DNA of 64,000 bases, from NCBI GenBank assembly GCA_949287095.1, contig CASEFA010000005.1, positions 1 through 64,000 of the forward strand. Reading direction: 5' to 3'. This DNA is from an uncultured Bacillota bacterium (GTDB taxonomy: Bacteria > Bacillota > Clostridia > Peptostreptococcales > Anaerovoracaceae). A model generated the notes under the pieces. The model worked only from the letters and a program-made list of their open reading frames with translations. It did not search any database and had not been told where the DNA came from. Positions 53,516 to 61,968 of the stretch are shown here, piece by piece (position 1 is the first letter of the stretch; every line of letters begins with the position of its first letter). A program made the position numbers and the translations under genes.

Positions 53516-54919
53516 CTAGAATGGACCGTAGTTAATCTGTACTGCTATGAAGATGAATATCGCTTCCAGTATGAAGAATATACCGAACAGCGGTGTGAAG
53601 AATCTGTACCACTTTCCAAGAGGAACCTTGGCAATACCGCAGAGTATAGCGCAGCTTGCTGTAGGCCAGATCAGGTTGGAGAATCCGTCTCCGAACTGGT
53701 ATGCCAGTACGGCAACCTGTCTGTTTACCTCTGTCAGGTCTGCCAGCGGAACCATTATAGGCATAATGGCTGTAGCCTGTCCGGAGCCTGATGGAATGAA
53801 GAAGTTGATTATGTTCTGGATTACCAGCATGATTTCAGCAGTAGCCCATGTAGGAAGTCCTTCCATGAGAGAGCTCATTGCGTAGATTACAGTGTGTATA
53901 ATCTGTCCGTGAGTCATGATGATAAGTATGGTTCTGGAAAGACCTACTACTACGACTGCCATAGACATCTCGGATACGGCCTGAATCAGGTCTTTACAGA
54001 TCTGCTCAGGTCCCCGCTTTGCGATAAACGCGTTGATTATGCCGGAAATGATAAATACTCCGGACATCTCGTTTATGAACCATCCCAGCTTCAGGGAGCC
54101 GTATACGATACATAATATGGTCACTACCATGCCGCACATGATAATCTTATGTCTCGTTGTGAATTCCATATTTTCATCTCTCTCAACCTTGAAAGCCGAG
54201 AAATCCATGCCGTATACCAGGCTCTTTGTCGGGTCTTTCTTTACCTTGTTGGCGTATCTCATTACGAATATGATGGATGTCGTAACGAATACTACGAATA
54301 CACACCATCTTAAAGCGAGTCCCGAGAAAACAGGAAGGTCTGCGAAAGCCTGGGCAATACCTATGGTGAACGGGTTGGTAGTAGCTGATGCGAAACCTAC
54401 TGCCACGGCCATACCGGACATGCATATTCCGACTATGGCGTCATATCCCATTGCGATGGCCAGGGCTACGAATATAGGAAGAAGTCCGTAGACTGTCTCC
54501 ATCTCTCCATAGGTAGAGCCGGCCAGTGCGAACACTATCATTACGATTGGAACGAAGAGCTTGCTGTCTCTGATCTTGCTGTTTAGGAGCTTATTGATCA
54601 TCGCAGTGAAAGCTCCGGAAGCGAGTACTTCATAAACCCAGAAATATCCGAAAAGGATAAGGAATATAATCTGGGCGCCGTCTATGAAGCCTTCCTGAAT
54701 GGCCACAAACAGTCTGAATAGATTTACAGGAGTCTGCTCAACGTAGTGGTAGCTTCCCTGCACTACCGTTTCATATCCGGTAGCCTCATCGAGAGCCATG
54801 TCGTAGGTTCCTGCCGGAACCACCCATGTAAGCAGGGCTACTATAGCTGTAAGTATGAACAGCATCAGAGAGCTGCTCGGAAACTGGAATTTCTTTTTCT
54901 TATCGTTCAGAGTCGGCAT
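53516..54919 (-). CDS. YfcC-family (ArcD-like) transporter
   Basis: A 467-residue membrane protein with about twelve helices of the YfcC/basic amino-acid antiporter family. Typical segments are the early TAIVALLTWVVPAGTYD, GSTYGEMETVYGLLPIFVALAIAMGYDAIVG and the late NFFIPSGSGQATAIMPIMVPLADL. Streptococcal ArcD-type relatives exchange arginine for ornithine. With a DDAH-like and a deiminase-fold gene just upstream, import of arginine-like compounds or export of the product is probable. Confidence 0.88.
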   Translation of the reverse strand: MPTLNDKKKKFQFPSSSLMLFILTAIVALLTWVVPAGTYDMALDEATGYETVVQGSYHYVEQTPVNLFRLFVAIQEGFIDGAQIIFLILFGYFWVYEVLASGAFTAMINKLLNSKIRDSKLFVPIVMIVFALAGSTYGEMETVYGLLPIFVALAIAMGYDAIVGICMSGMAVAVGFASATTNPFTIGIAQAFADLPVFSGLALRWCVFVVFVTTSIIFVMRYANKVKKDPTKSLVYGMDFSAFKVERDENMEFTTRHKIIMCGMVVTILCIVYGSLKLGWFINEMSGVFIISGIINAFIAKRGPEQICKDLIQAVSEMSMAVVVVGLSRTILIIMTHGQIIHTVIYAMSSLMEGLPTWATAEIMLVIQNIINFFIPSGSGQATAIMPIMVPLADLTEVNRQVAVLAYQFGDGFSNLIWPTASCAILCGIAKVPLGKWYRFFTPLFGIFFILEAIFIFIAVQINYGPF

Positions 54920-54949
54920 AATTTTTTCCTTTCCTTACAGGCAAAAGAA

Positions 54950-55825
54950 CTATATTCTGTAAAGCGGACAGGTCAGACAGGTTGGACCGCCCGTTCCTCT
55001 GTATGAAAGTTCCTTTCCTTCATAGGTAGTAACATCTATGCCGGCATCCCTCATCTTGGCTGTGATTTCAGGATTTCCGGCGATTGTTATACACTTACCC
55101 GGTGCAACGCACAGAACGTTGGTTCCCAGGTAATCGTACTCTTCATCTCCGCACTCAATTAACGTGATTCCCTTTTCTATGAGGTATTCTCTGAAGAATA
55201 CCGGCATGTACTTCGAATAAACTACAGCTTTGTCAGTATCCACGAAGCTTATTATGCTCATAAGATGGAGGCAGCAGTCCTCGCCGTCTCCGTGAGGCAT
55301 AGGAACGATTATATACTCGTCGATTATGTCCTTTGTAAGTTCCTTGAACTGACGTATGCCTTCATCATTTGTTCTGTATCCTCTTCCGATGGCAACCGTC
55401 TTTTCGTCTATCCAGAGCACGTCTCCGCCTTCCATTTTGCCCGGAGCCTTAATTTCTCCCAGCGTAGGGATTCCGATGCTTTCCAGATACTCGCGGGTGG
55501 CCTCACGTTCTCTTCCTCTGAGCTCTTTTCCCATAGGAAAATATATTGCTCCCTTTTTCGTTACTTTAAGCGGATCGTGGGCGTAAATGGAGTCAAGGCC
55601 CGCTCTGTCATCCTGCTTAAGGTAGTAAACATCAGGGATGTTTTCTTTTATAAACTTCTCAAATTCGTTGTATTCTTCGATTACCTTTTCATAGTCCGGG
55701 CATCCGAAGTAGTTGAACTTTTCCCAGTTCGCATTTAAATTTTCCTGGCTGATAAACGCTTCCTCAGGTCTTTTTATGAGGATAGCCTCTATTTTACCGG
55801 TCATAGACTGACATCCGTAATTCAT
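54950..55825 (-). CDS. Arginine deiminase-fold amidinohydrolase
   Basis: A 291-residue enzyme of the guanidine-modifying (pentein) superfamily. The catalytic set is visible: acidic pair in APGKMEGGDVLWI, His in CCLHLMSIISFVD and the nucleophile Cys in GTGGPTCLTCPLYRI. It is shorter than classical arginine deiminase (about 400) and resembles DDAH- or amidinotransferase-like members. It should hydrolyse a guanidinium group, releasing ammonia or an amine; the substrate is unknown. It is 26 bases after the first DDAH-like gene. Confidence 0.88.
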   Translation of the reverse strand: MNYGCQSMTGKIEAILIKRPEEAFISQENLNANWEKFNYFGCPDYEKVIEEYNEFEKFIKENIPDVYYLKQDDRAGLDSIYAHDPLKVTKKGAIYFPMGKELRGREREATREYLESIGIPTLGEIKAPGKMEGGDVLWIDEKTVAIGRGYRTNDEGIRQFKELTKDIIDEYIIVPMPHGDGEDCCLHLMSIISFVDTDKAVVYSKYMPVFFREYLIEKGITLIECGDEEYDYLGTNVLCVAPGKCITIAGNPEITAKMRDAGIDVTTYEGKELSYRGTGGPTCLTCPLYRI

Positions 55826-55851
55826 TGAAAGTTACCTCCCTTATCTTTTAA

Positions 55852-56628
55852 TTAAAATCTCAGAGACAGGCAGCTGAGTCCTCCGTCCAGTTTTCTGAAC
55901 TCTGAAGTATCAACTGTCAGTGTCTTATATCCCAGATCCTGAACTGCCTTCAGCACTGCAGGATATCCTTCCGGAACGATTACAGTATCGTTAACCCAGA
56001 TACAGTTTGCAGCATATGCTTCCTCTTCCGGGATAACAGTGAGATTGTATTTCTGGAACTCAGGCTTTGTGATGAACTCTCCGGATACGAGCATATTGTT
56101 ATTTTCGAGGTAATTTACACCTGTCTTAAGGTGAAGAACCTTTTCCAGCTTCACCTCAGAACATGTCATTCCGTGTCTTTCCAGAATTTCGGTAAGCTGT
56201 CTGATTCCTTCCTCGTTGGTTCTGGCGGATCTTCCTACGTAGAAGTGATCTCCCACCATCATGACATCTCCGCCTTCGAGGGTTCCAGGAGACTTAATGT
56301 ACTCGATATCCTCATCCTTGAAAAACTTTTTCACTGCGCCGATAATTTCATCCTTTTCGCCGTTTCTGGATTCTGCACCCGGATTGGTTATAATTGCGCA
56401 GTTTTTAGTGATGAGTGCAGGATCCTCCACAAAGCACGAGTCAGGGTATCTCTCGTCAGCCTCTAAAACAGTCACTTCTACGCCGCACTGTTTTAACGCC
56501 TCGATGTAATCGTCGTGCTCTTTCAGAGCAAGCTCGTAATCAGGCTTTCCCAGCTCAGGATTGGAGGTGATTCCTTCAACCATGGCTTTACACGGCCTTC
56601 TCACAATTACGTTGTTAAACTTTTTCAT
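55852..56628 (-). CDS. Dimethylargininase-like hydrolase (DDAH family), copy 1
   Basis: A 258-residue pentein hydrolase. Family motifs: DERYPDSCFVEDPALI, the acidic motif SPGTLEGGDVM, catalytic His in VLHLKTGVNYLENN and catalytic Cys in the last residues GGLSCLSLRF. DDAH converts methylated arginine to citrulline and methylamine; bacterial homologues also act on other guanidino compounds. It leads the six-gene operon, with AAGGAGG before the ATG, and shares strong similarity with copy 2 on the + strand (58614). Confidence 0.9.
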   Translation of the reverse strand: MKKFNNVIVRRPCKAMVEGITSNPELGKPDYELALKEHDDYIEALKQCGVEVTVLEADERYPDSCFVEDPALITKNCAIITNPGAESRNGEKDEIIGAVKKFFKDEDIEYIKSPGTLEGGDVMMVGDHFYVGRSARTNEEGIRQLTEILERHGMTCSEVKLEKVLHLKTGVNYLENNNMLVSGEFITKPEFQKYNLTVIPEEEAYAANCIWVNDTVIVPEGYPAVLKAVQDLGYKTLTVDTSEFRKLDGGLSCLSLRF

Positions 56629-56696
56629 CGGTCTTTTCCTCCTTGAAGAAATTTACGATTTCAGGCAAATCCACATTCCTGAAAAATATTATATTC

Positions 56697-56725
56697 AATA
56701 TATTATATATTTTATATTTTGTCAA
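56697..56725 (-). promoter_or_regulatory. Promoter of the DDAH-led operon with AT palindrome
   Basis: On the minus strand TTGACA (56720-56725), 17 bases, then TATATT (56697-56702). The 12-base sequence AATATATTATAT (56697-56708) over the -10 recurs exactly at the divergent promoter at 58561, so a shared regulator, probably the GntR protein, is likely. Confidence 0.65.
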
Positions 56726-56757
56726 TAAGTTTTTCAGAATTTAAATTTTTGCGATAA

Positions 56758-56795
56758 TTGAATTATGGCCTATGTCGTGTTAAAATATTGTCAAT
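56758..56795 (+). promoter_or_regulatory. GntR gene promoter with TATTGTCAATA palindrome
   Basis: TTGAAT (56758-56763), 17 bases, TAAAAT (56781-56786). The palindrome TATTGTCAATA (56785-56795) overlaps the -10 end; related TATTGACA or TGTCAATA sequences occur at the two DDAH promoters. It may be an autoregulatory operator. Confidence 0.5.
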
Positions 56796-56818
56796 ACAAA
56801 ATACGGAGGGATTATTTT

Positions 56819-57487
56819 ATGAACAGATTTATGACTCTTAAGGACCATGTGTATGAATACATTGCAGAGCAGATTCACGACGGCAACCTGCTCCCCGAAG
56901 AGAAAATAGATGAAAAAGTAATATGCGATGAACTTAACATAAGCAGGACGCCTGTCCGCGAAGCACTTATCCAGCTGGCGTCAGAGGGAATTCTCACCAA
57001 CAATTCCAGAAAAGGATTTATAGTCCGTTCCCTTTCCGCAGAAGAACTGAAAGAGCTTTACGGTGTTATAGGCATTCTGGACGGGGCCGCTGCCGGTATG
57101 GCATGTGAATATCTGTCTGAAAGCGATCTGAAGGATATGGACTTTTACACTGACAGTATGAATATTGCCATAGAATCCTGCAATTTCGAAATGTATCAGA
57201 AGCAGCAGAAGATGTTTCACCAGGTTTATATTGATAAATGCGGAAACTCAGTGCTTATCTCCACTATAGCCTCCCTTAAGAACAAGCTTCTTAACACCAA
57301 CTATACGAAAGAAACTCCTTCCAAAGCCCAGGAGGTACTACGCAGGACAAACGGTGAGCATAAAGAAATAGTTAAACTTTTCCGGGACAAAGATAAAGAC
57401 AGACTCTTTCATTACATATCAGGGACCCATTGGCAGCCCGACTACGTGGAATACGAACTTCTTGAAAAAGACAGTAAAAAAAGCTGA
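56819..57487 (+). CDS. GntR-family (FadR/FCD) transcriptional regulator
   Basis: A 222-residue regulator from the ATG at 56819 (CGGAGGG site). The N-terminal winged helix has LLPEEKIDEKVICDELNISRTPVREALIQLASEGIL; the C-terminal helical FCD ligand domain follows (ELYGVIGILDGAAAGMACEYL, FHQVYIDKCGNSVL). FCD regulators usually bind organic or amino acids. It is divergent from the DDAH-led operon and convergent with the ureohydrolase, so guanidino-compound catabolism is its likely regulon. Confidence 0.92.
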   Translation: MNRFMTLKDHVYEYIAEQIHDGNLLPEEKIDEKVICDELNISRTPVREALIQLASEGILTNNSRKGFIVRSLSAEELKELYGVIGILDGAAAGMACEYLSESDLKDMDFYTDSMNIAIESCNFEMYQKQQKMFHQVYIDKCGNSVLISTIASLKNKLLNTNYTKETPSKAQEVLRRTNGEHKEIVKLFRDKDKDRLFHYISGTHWQPDYVEYELLEKDSKKS

Positions 57488-57520
57488 CCTGCGGCCTTGC
57501 AGCCGTAAGCCTGTGAAAAA

Positions 57521-57543
57521 CCCGCCTGTTCAATGCAGGCGGG
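57521..57543. terminator. Bidirectional terminator
   Basis: CCCGCCTG and CAGGCGGG form a perfect 8-base stem with a 7-base loop; T-rich tracts follow on + and A5 before it gives T on the minus strand. It separates the GntR and ureohydrolase genes. Confidence 0.88.
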
Positions 57544-57557
57544 CATTTTATTTTTAT

Positions 57558-58490
57558 TTATTTTCTTACCAGCTTACCTATCTCGTCGGCCCAGTATCCC
57601 CAGCCCTCTGTGATTATTTTTCTTCCTGCGTACATTGCCGCAAGAGAAGGATCCAGAGAAGGAGCTATCTCCACCACGTCGAATCCGATGATATCAAGCT
57701 CTGTAAACAGTTTCTCCAGAAGTGTCAGCGCCATCCTCGGCGTCAGGCCGCCGAACTGAGGCGTTCCTGTTCCTGCTGCATAGCCCGGGTCCAGAGCGTC
57801 TATATCGAATGTGATATAGACTTTGTTAAATTTCCTCATTTTCTCAATGCAGTCGTCAGCAACGGCTTCTATTCCCTCTTTATAACAGTCGTATGCCGTT
57901 TTCACCCGGATATTGTTTCCTTTGTAAAATGCAAACTCGTCAGGCTCGATTGACCTTATGCCTATGAAATACAGGTTATCAAGAGAACCGACATTTTCAA
58001 GTTCAAGAGCTCTCCTCTCCGTACTTCCGTGGGAAAGCCTGTCCCCGTCCATATCGTCACACAGATCCATGTGGGCGTCTACGTGTATTATGCCGAACTC
58101 TTCGTCAAGACCTCTGTCGATACCCCGTTCCACCGGAATAGTCACAGAGTGATCTCCTCCTACCATGGTGAAACGTACGCCATTTCTTACAAGCCCTGCC
58201 ACATAGTCCTCTATTTCAGAAAACAGAGCCTTTCTGCTTCCGCCTTTGAAGTCTCCAACGTCTACAACGTTAAGGCCTTCAAAATAGCCGAGTCTCTCAG
58301 TACACGGAGTCGAACAGAGGGTATTTGCCCTCAAAGTTTCCGGAGCCTCAGCAGCTCCGCCCCGGTAGCTTACGCCGCCGTCATACGGAATTCCGAAGAC
58401 AACAACATCTGCATCTTCCTCGTTCATCTGCGTTCTGTTCAGCCCGCACCACGTTTCTTCTCTCATAGCGAATTCATCTTTAACAAGCAT
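57558..58490 (-). CDS. Ureohydrolase (agmatinase/guanidino-acid hydrolase family)
   Basis: A 310-residue binuclear manganese hydrolase. Metal and substrate motifs are complete: GGDHSVTIP, VDAHMDLCDD, LSHGS and TFDIDALDPGYAAGTGTPQFGGLT. The family includes agmatinase, arginase, guanidinobutyrase and formimidoylglutamase; the GTGTP-x-x-GG segment favours agmatinase-like members. It releases urea or formamide. It is divergent from the second DDAH-like gene and shares a promoter palindrome with it. Confidence 0.9.
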   Translation of the reverse strand: MLVKDEFAMREETWCGLNRTQMNEEDADVVVFGIPYDGGVSYRGGAAEAPETLRANTLCSTPCTERLGYFEGLNVVDVGDFKGGSRKALFSEIEDYVAGLVRNGVRFTMVGGDHSVTIPVERGIDRGLDEEFGIIHVDAHMDLCDDMDGDRLSHGSTERRALELENVGSLDNLYFIGIRSIEPDEFAFYKGNNIRVKTAYDCYKEGIEAVADDCIEKMRKFNKVYITFDIDALDPGYAAGTGTPQFGGLTPRMALTLLEKLFTELDIIGFDVVEIAPSLDPSLAAMYAGRKIITEGWGYWADEIGKLVRK

Positions 58491-58541
58491 GCTGATCCCT
58501 CCTCTGGACTTTTCATGAAATCACGATTTTTAGTGAAAATA

Positions 58542-58589
58542 TTGACATCTTTTAATATATAATATATTATATGCGATAAGCAAGTGCAA
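58542..58589. promoter_or_regulatory. Divergent promoters over a 16-base palindrome
   Basis: On +, TTGACA (58542-58547), 17 bases, TATTAT (58565-58570) for DDAH copy 2. On the minus strand, TTGCAC (58584-58589), 17 bases, TATATT (58561-58566) for the ureohydrolase. The perfect palindrome ATATAATATATTATAT (58557-58572) covers both -10 boxes and contains the 12-base core found at the other DDAH promoter. Confidence 0.65.
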
Positions 58590-58613
58590 CAGTATTTTGG
58601 AGGTGAGGTAAAA

Positions 58614-59387
58614 ATGTTTACTAAAGCTATAACCAGAAAGCCGTGCAGATCCCTTGTGGACGGAATATCCACCGGACAGTTCTGCGACGGCAGACCTGAT
58701 TACGATAAAGCTCTGGAGCAGCACGGAAAGTATGTGGATGCTCTGAAGTCACTTGGACTTGACGTCACCGTTCTGGAAGCCGATGAAAGATACCCCGACT
58801 CCTGCTTCGTGGAAGATCCCGCCGTGGTAATGGAGCGATGCGCAGTTATAACGAACCCGAAAACCGACTCCAGAAACGGAGAAAAGGTCGAAATTCTGGA
58901 TACAATCAGGAAGTTCTACGATGATTCTCAGATTTTCTATATAGAAGCTCCCGGCACCATGGAAGGCGGCGATGTAATGCGTGTAGGCGATCACTTTTTC
59001 GTAGGCCTTTCCGGACGCACCAACGAAGAAGGCGCACGACAGTTTAACAAAATCGTTACAGGGTTCGGTTATACGTCATCTACCGTGCCCGTTACCGAAG
59101 GCCTCCACCTTAAGGATTTTGCCATTTATCTGGAAAACAACAACATGCTGGTAACCGAAATCATGAATAAGGAGCCGGCATTTAAAGACTTTAACAGATA
59201 CGTTATTGACGAAGACGAACTTTATGCCATCAACAGTCTGTATATCAACGGTACCGTTCTCGTTCCGGACGGATTTCCGAAAACCCGGAAGATCATAGAA
59301 GAACTCGGTTATCCTGTTAAGCTCATAGATACGAAGGAATTCAGCAAAATCGATGGCAGTCTGACGTGTCTGTCCCTCAGATTTTAG
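58614..59387 (+). CDS. Dimethylargininase-like hydrolase (DDAH family), copy 2
   Basis: A 257-residue paralogue of the DDAH-like gene at 55852; the ATG at 58614 follows GGAGGTGAGG. Conserved: DERYPDSCFVEDPAVV, EAPGTMEGGDVM, catalytic His in GLHLKDFAIYLENN and Cys in GSLTCLSLRF. It differs around the His loop (DFAIY against TGVNY), so the two copies may prefer different guanidino substrates. It is co-regulated with the ureohydrolase by layout. Confidence 0.9.
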   Translation: MFTKAITRKPCRSLVDGISTGQFCDGRPDYDKALEQHGKYVDALKSLGLDVTVLEADERYPDSCFVEDPAVVMERCAVITNPKTDSRNGEKVEILDTIRKFYDDSQIFYIEAPGTMEGGDVMRVGDHFFVGLSGRTNEEGARQFNKIVTGFGYTSSTVPVTEGLHLKDFAIYLENNNMLVTEIMNKEPAFKDFNRYVIDEDELYAINSLYINGTVLVPDGFPKTRKIIEELGYPVKLIDTKEFSKIDGSLTCLSLRF

Positions 59388-59429
59388 CTTTTGCCGTGCA
59401 TATTCGGCCAATAAATCCCCTGATAGAGA

Positions 59430-59462
59430 AATAACCCCGCGGTGGTCATTGCGGGGTTATTT
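59430..59462. terminator. Bidirectional terminator
   Basis: AAATAACCCCGC pairs with GCGGGGTTATTT around a 10-base loop. It separates DDAH copy 2 from the convergent permease. Confidence 0.92.
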
Positions 59463-59478
59463 CTTTTACCTGAATATT

Positions 59479-60990
59479 TTATTCCATGCCGGACATGTGC
59501 TTTCTCGCTTCCTCCATATCCTCAGGCTGTGACATGTCCATATCCTCGTACTTTACCCATACCGTACCCTTTTTCTTCTTGTAAATGAAGAACATTATGA
59601 TGGAGATAGGTATGATTGCATAGCAGGTGAGGAAATCAAACCAGTTGAAGTCCGTGAATACCCACCAGTTTGCTCCGAAGCATACGATTATGCAAACGAT
59701 GATGCAGAACCAGGAACCGTAAGGATAGAACGGCGATTTATAGCCGAGCTCGTCAAGGGTATGACCCTGCTTTATCCATCCCTTTCTGAATCTGTAATGT
59801 GCCACGCTTATGGTCAGCCAGTTGTAAACTCCCGCGATTCCGCAGAGGTAATACGCTGCCGTATATGCAACACCGTCTCCTATAAGGGATGCAACAAAGG
59901 CTGTAGCGGCGATGGCTGCGGTGAGAAGAACCGATCTTACCGGAACACCGTGTTTACTTATCTTTGCAAAGAACTTAGGCGCGTCTCCGCTTTCTGCCAT
60001 GTGCTGCATAGTTCTGGATGCGGCGTACATGGACGAATTGCCGCAGGAAAGTACCGACGTGAGAATTACTGCATTCATAAGAGATGCAGCCGCCGCAAAT
60101 CCTGCATTTCTGAATATGATGGTAAACGGCGATGCCGCCACGTTGTCCTCAGCCGCATCGAGGAGCGAAGGCTCAGTAAACGGTATGAGAGTCGCAACAA
60201 CGAATATCGTTCCCAGATAAAATATCATAAGTCTCCAAAAAACGGTGTGAACTGCTTTCGGAACGTCCTTCTCCGGGTTTTCTGATTCAGCTGCAGAAAG
60301 ACCTACAAGTTCCGTATTGGAGAAGGAAAACGCCGCTACCATAAGCACGCCGACGATTCCTCCTATGCCGTTTACAAACGGAGCCTTTCCGGCATCTCCT
60401 CCGTCCAGTACCCAGTTATGAAATCCTGCATCAGTCCCGGAATTCATTATTCCCACTATCATGAGAACACCTACTACGAGGAATATAACCGTTACTACGA
60501 CCTTTATGCTGGCAAACCAGAATTCTCCTTCGCCGAATCCCTTTACGGTGAACAGGTTAAGAGCCAGGAGAACCGCCAGGAAAAGCATTGCCCACAGAGT
60601 CGAGCTGGTTCCCGGGAACCAGTACTTTACAATAATTGCACCTGCAACAAGTTCCGCTGCTACAGTCATGGACGAACCGAACCAGTAGGACCATCCGTTG
60701 GTAAATCCCCAGGCTTTGTCGACGAATCTGTTTGCATATGCCGTAAACGCTCCCGGAACAGGAAATCTGGTTGCCATCTCTCCCAGAGCGGTCATCATGC
60801 AGTAAACCACCACTCCCATTATCATGTATGCCACCATGGCTCCGCCGGGACCTGCATCCTTGATGGTTCCTCCCATTGCCAGGAACAGTCCGGTTCCTAT
60901 GGAGCCGCCTATAGCTATCATCTGAAGGTGTCTTCCCTTTAACCCCCTGTGAAGTTTTTCATTTCCGTTTTTATTTTTACTATCGCTCAT
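59479..60990 (-). CDS. Amino acid permease (LysP-like APC family)
   Basis: A 503-residue transporter from the ATG at 60990 (AAGGAGA, 7 bases). Twelve helices are predicted; the APC start HRGLKGRHLQMIAIGGSIGTGLFLAMGG and VPGAFTAYANRFVDKAWGFTNGWSYW are those of the AAT/LysP-type group. Substrates in this group include lysine, arginine, histidine and aromatic amino acids. It follows the glycyl-radical activase by 42 bases, so it may import the substrate of the glycyl-radical enzyme. Confidence 0.92.
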   Translation of the reverse strand: MSDSKNKNGNEKLHRGLKGRHLQMIAIGGSIGTGLFLAMGGTIKDAGPGGAMVAYMIMGVVVYCMMTALGEMATRFPVPGAFTAYANRFVDKAWGFTNGWSYWFGSSMTVAAELVAGAIIVKYWFPGTSSTLWAMLFLAVLLALNLFTVKGFGEGEFWFASIKVVVTVIFLVVGVLMIVGIMNSGTDAGFHNWVLDGGDAGKAPFVNGIGGIVGVLMVAAFSFSNTELVGLSAAESENPEKDVPKAVHTVFWRLMIFYLGTIFVVATLIPFTEPSLLDAAEDNVAASPFTIIFRNAGFAAAASLMNAVILTSVLSCGNSSMYAASRTMQHMAESGDAPKFFAKISKHGVPVRSVLLTAAIAATAFVASLIGDGVAYTAAYYLCGIAGVYNWLTISVAHYRFRKGWIKQGHTLDELGYKSPFYPYGSWFCIIVCIIVCFGANWWVFTDFNWFDFLTCYAIIPISIIMFFIYKKKKGTVWVKYEDMDMSQPEDMEEARKHMSGME

Positions 60991-61032
60991 CTGGAATCTC
61001 CTTTCATTCCATAGCATTTATCAGTAGCTGAA

Positions 61033-61965
61033 TCATAGTCTGCCAAGTATTTCTACGCTCATATCGCCTTCCTTCTCGAAAAACTCCTTTATCCTGTCCA
61101 CATACTCGTCATCCGGGGGAGAAAAAGTCTCCTGTTTTCCGCCGATATTTCGCTCCTTCGACACGCCGAGGCTGTGATACGGCAGAAGCGTAAGCTTTGT
61201 GATACCGTTTTCCCTGTAAAAGTCCAGTGTCCTTTCCATCATGTCCCATGAATCGTTCAGCCCTTTTACCAGAGGCATCCTCATCTGAATCTTGCTTCTG
61301 GTTTCGTCGTTTTCCGCAAGAGCTCTAAGATTTGAAAGGATTACCTCGTTTCCGTGTCCCGTACACTTTTTGTGAACGTCCGTATCTATGGCCTTCATGT
61401 CGTAGAGAATGCCTTCCACGTTTTTCCTTGACGCAAGCTCCATGAGCTGCTCGCCGTTTCCGTATCCGGACGTATCCAGGCACACTCTTATACCAAGCTT
61501 TTCCGCTTCTTCTACAAGTTCTGACACGAACTCATACTGAGAAAGCATTTCTCCTCCGCTTATGGTCATGCCTCCTCCGGTGTTCTCGTAGAAGGTCCTG
61601 TCCTGCTGCACCTCGTACATTATTTCGTCTACGGTCATGGCCTTTGCCACCGGCTTAAGAGCTTGAGCGTAACACATGTCTATGCACTCCATGCACATGC
61701 TGCACAGCTTCCTGTCGATATCTATCCTGCCCTCACTATCCACAAATATGGCTTTCTGCGGACAGTGAGTCAGGCAGTAGCCGCATTTTATGCAGCTGTT
61801 AGGCATTCTGATTATCTGCTGCGAAAAGTCTATGAGCTCCGGGTTGTGGCACCAGACGCAGTTCAGCGGGCAGCCTTTAAGAAAGACCGTAGTCCTTATC
61901 CCCGGCCCGTCCTCCGTTGAAAACTTCTGTATGCTTCCTACCAGTGCAGTTATAGCTTCGCTCAT
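61033..61965 (-). CDS. Glycyl-radical enzyme activating protein
   Basis: A 310-residue radical SAM activase. The SAM cluster motif is GCPLNCVWCHNPE; an inserted domain with two ferredoxin [4Fe-4S] motifs (CIKCGYCLTHC and CSMCMECIDMC) marks it as the activase of dehydratase- or decarboxylase-type glycyl-radical enzymes rather than the short PflA. GGGMTISGGEML is also present. It starts 3 bases after the enzyme gene and must install its glycyl radical. Confidence 0.95.
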   Translation of the reverse strand: MSEAITALVGSIQKFSTEDGPGIRTTVFLKGCPLNCVWCHNPELIDFSQQIIRMPNSCIKCGYCLTHCPQKAIFVDSEGRIDIDRKLCSMCMECIDMCYAQALKPVAKAMTVDEIMYEVQQDRTFYENTGGGMTISGGEMLSQYEFVSELVEEAEKLGIRVCLDTSGYGNGEQLMELASRKNVEGILYDMKAIDTDVHKKCTGHGNEVILSNLRALAENDETRSKIQMRMPLVKGLNDSWDMMERTLDFYRENGITKLTLLPYHSLGVSKERNIGGKQETFSPPDDEYVDRIKEFFEKEGDMSVEILGRL

Positions 61966-61968
61966 ATC

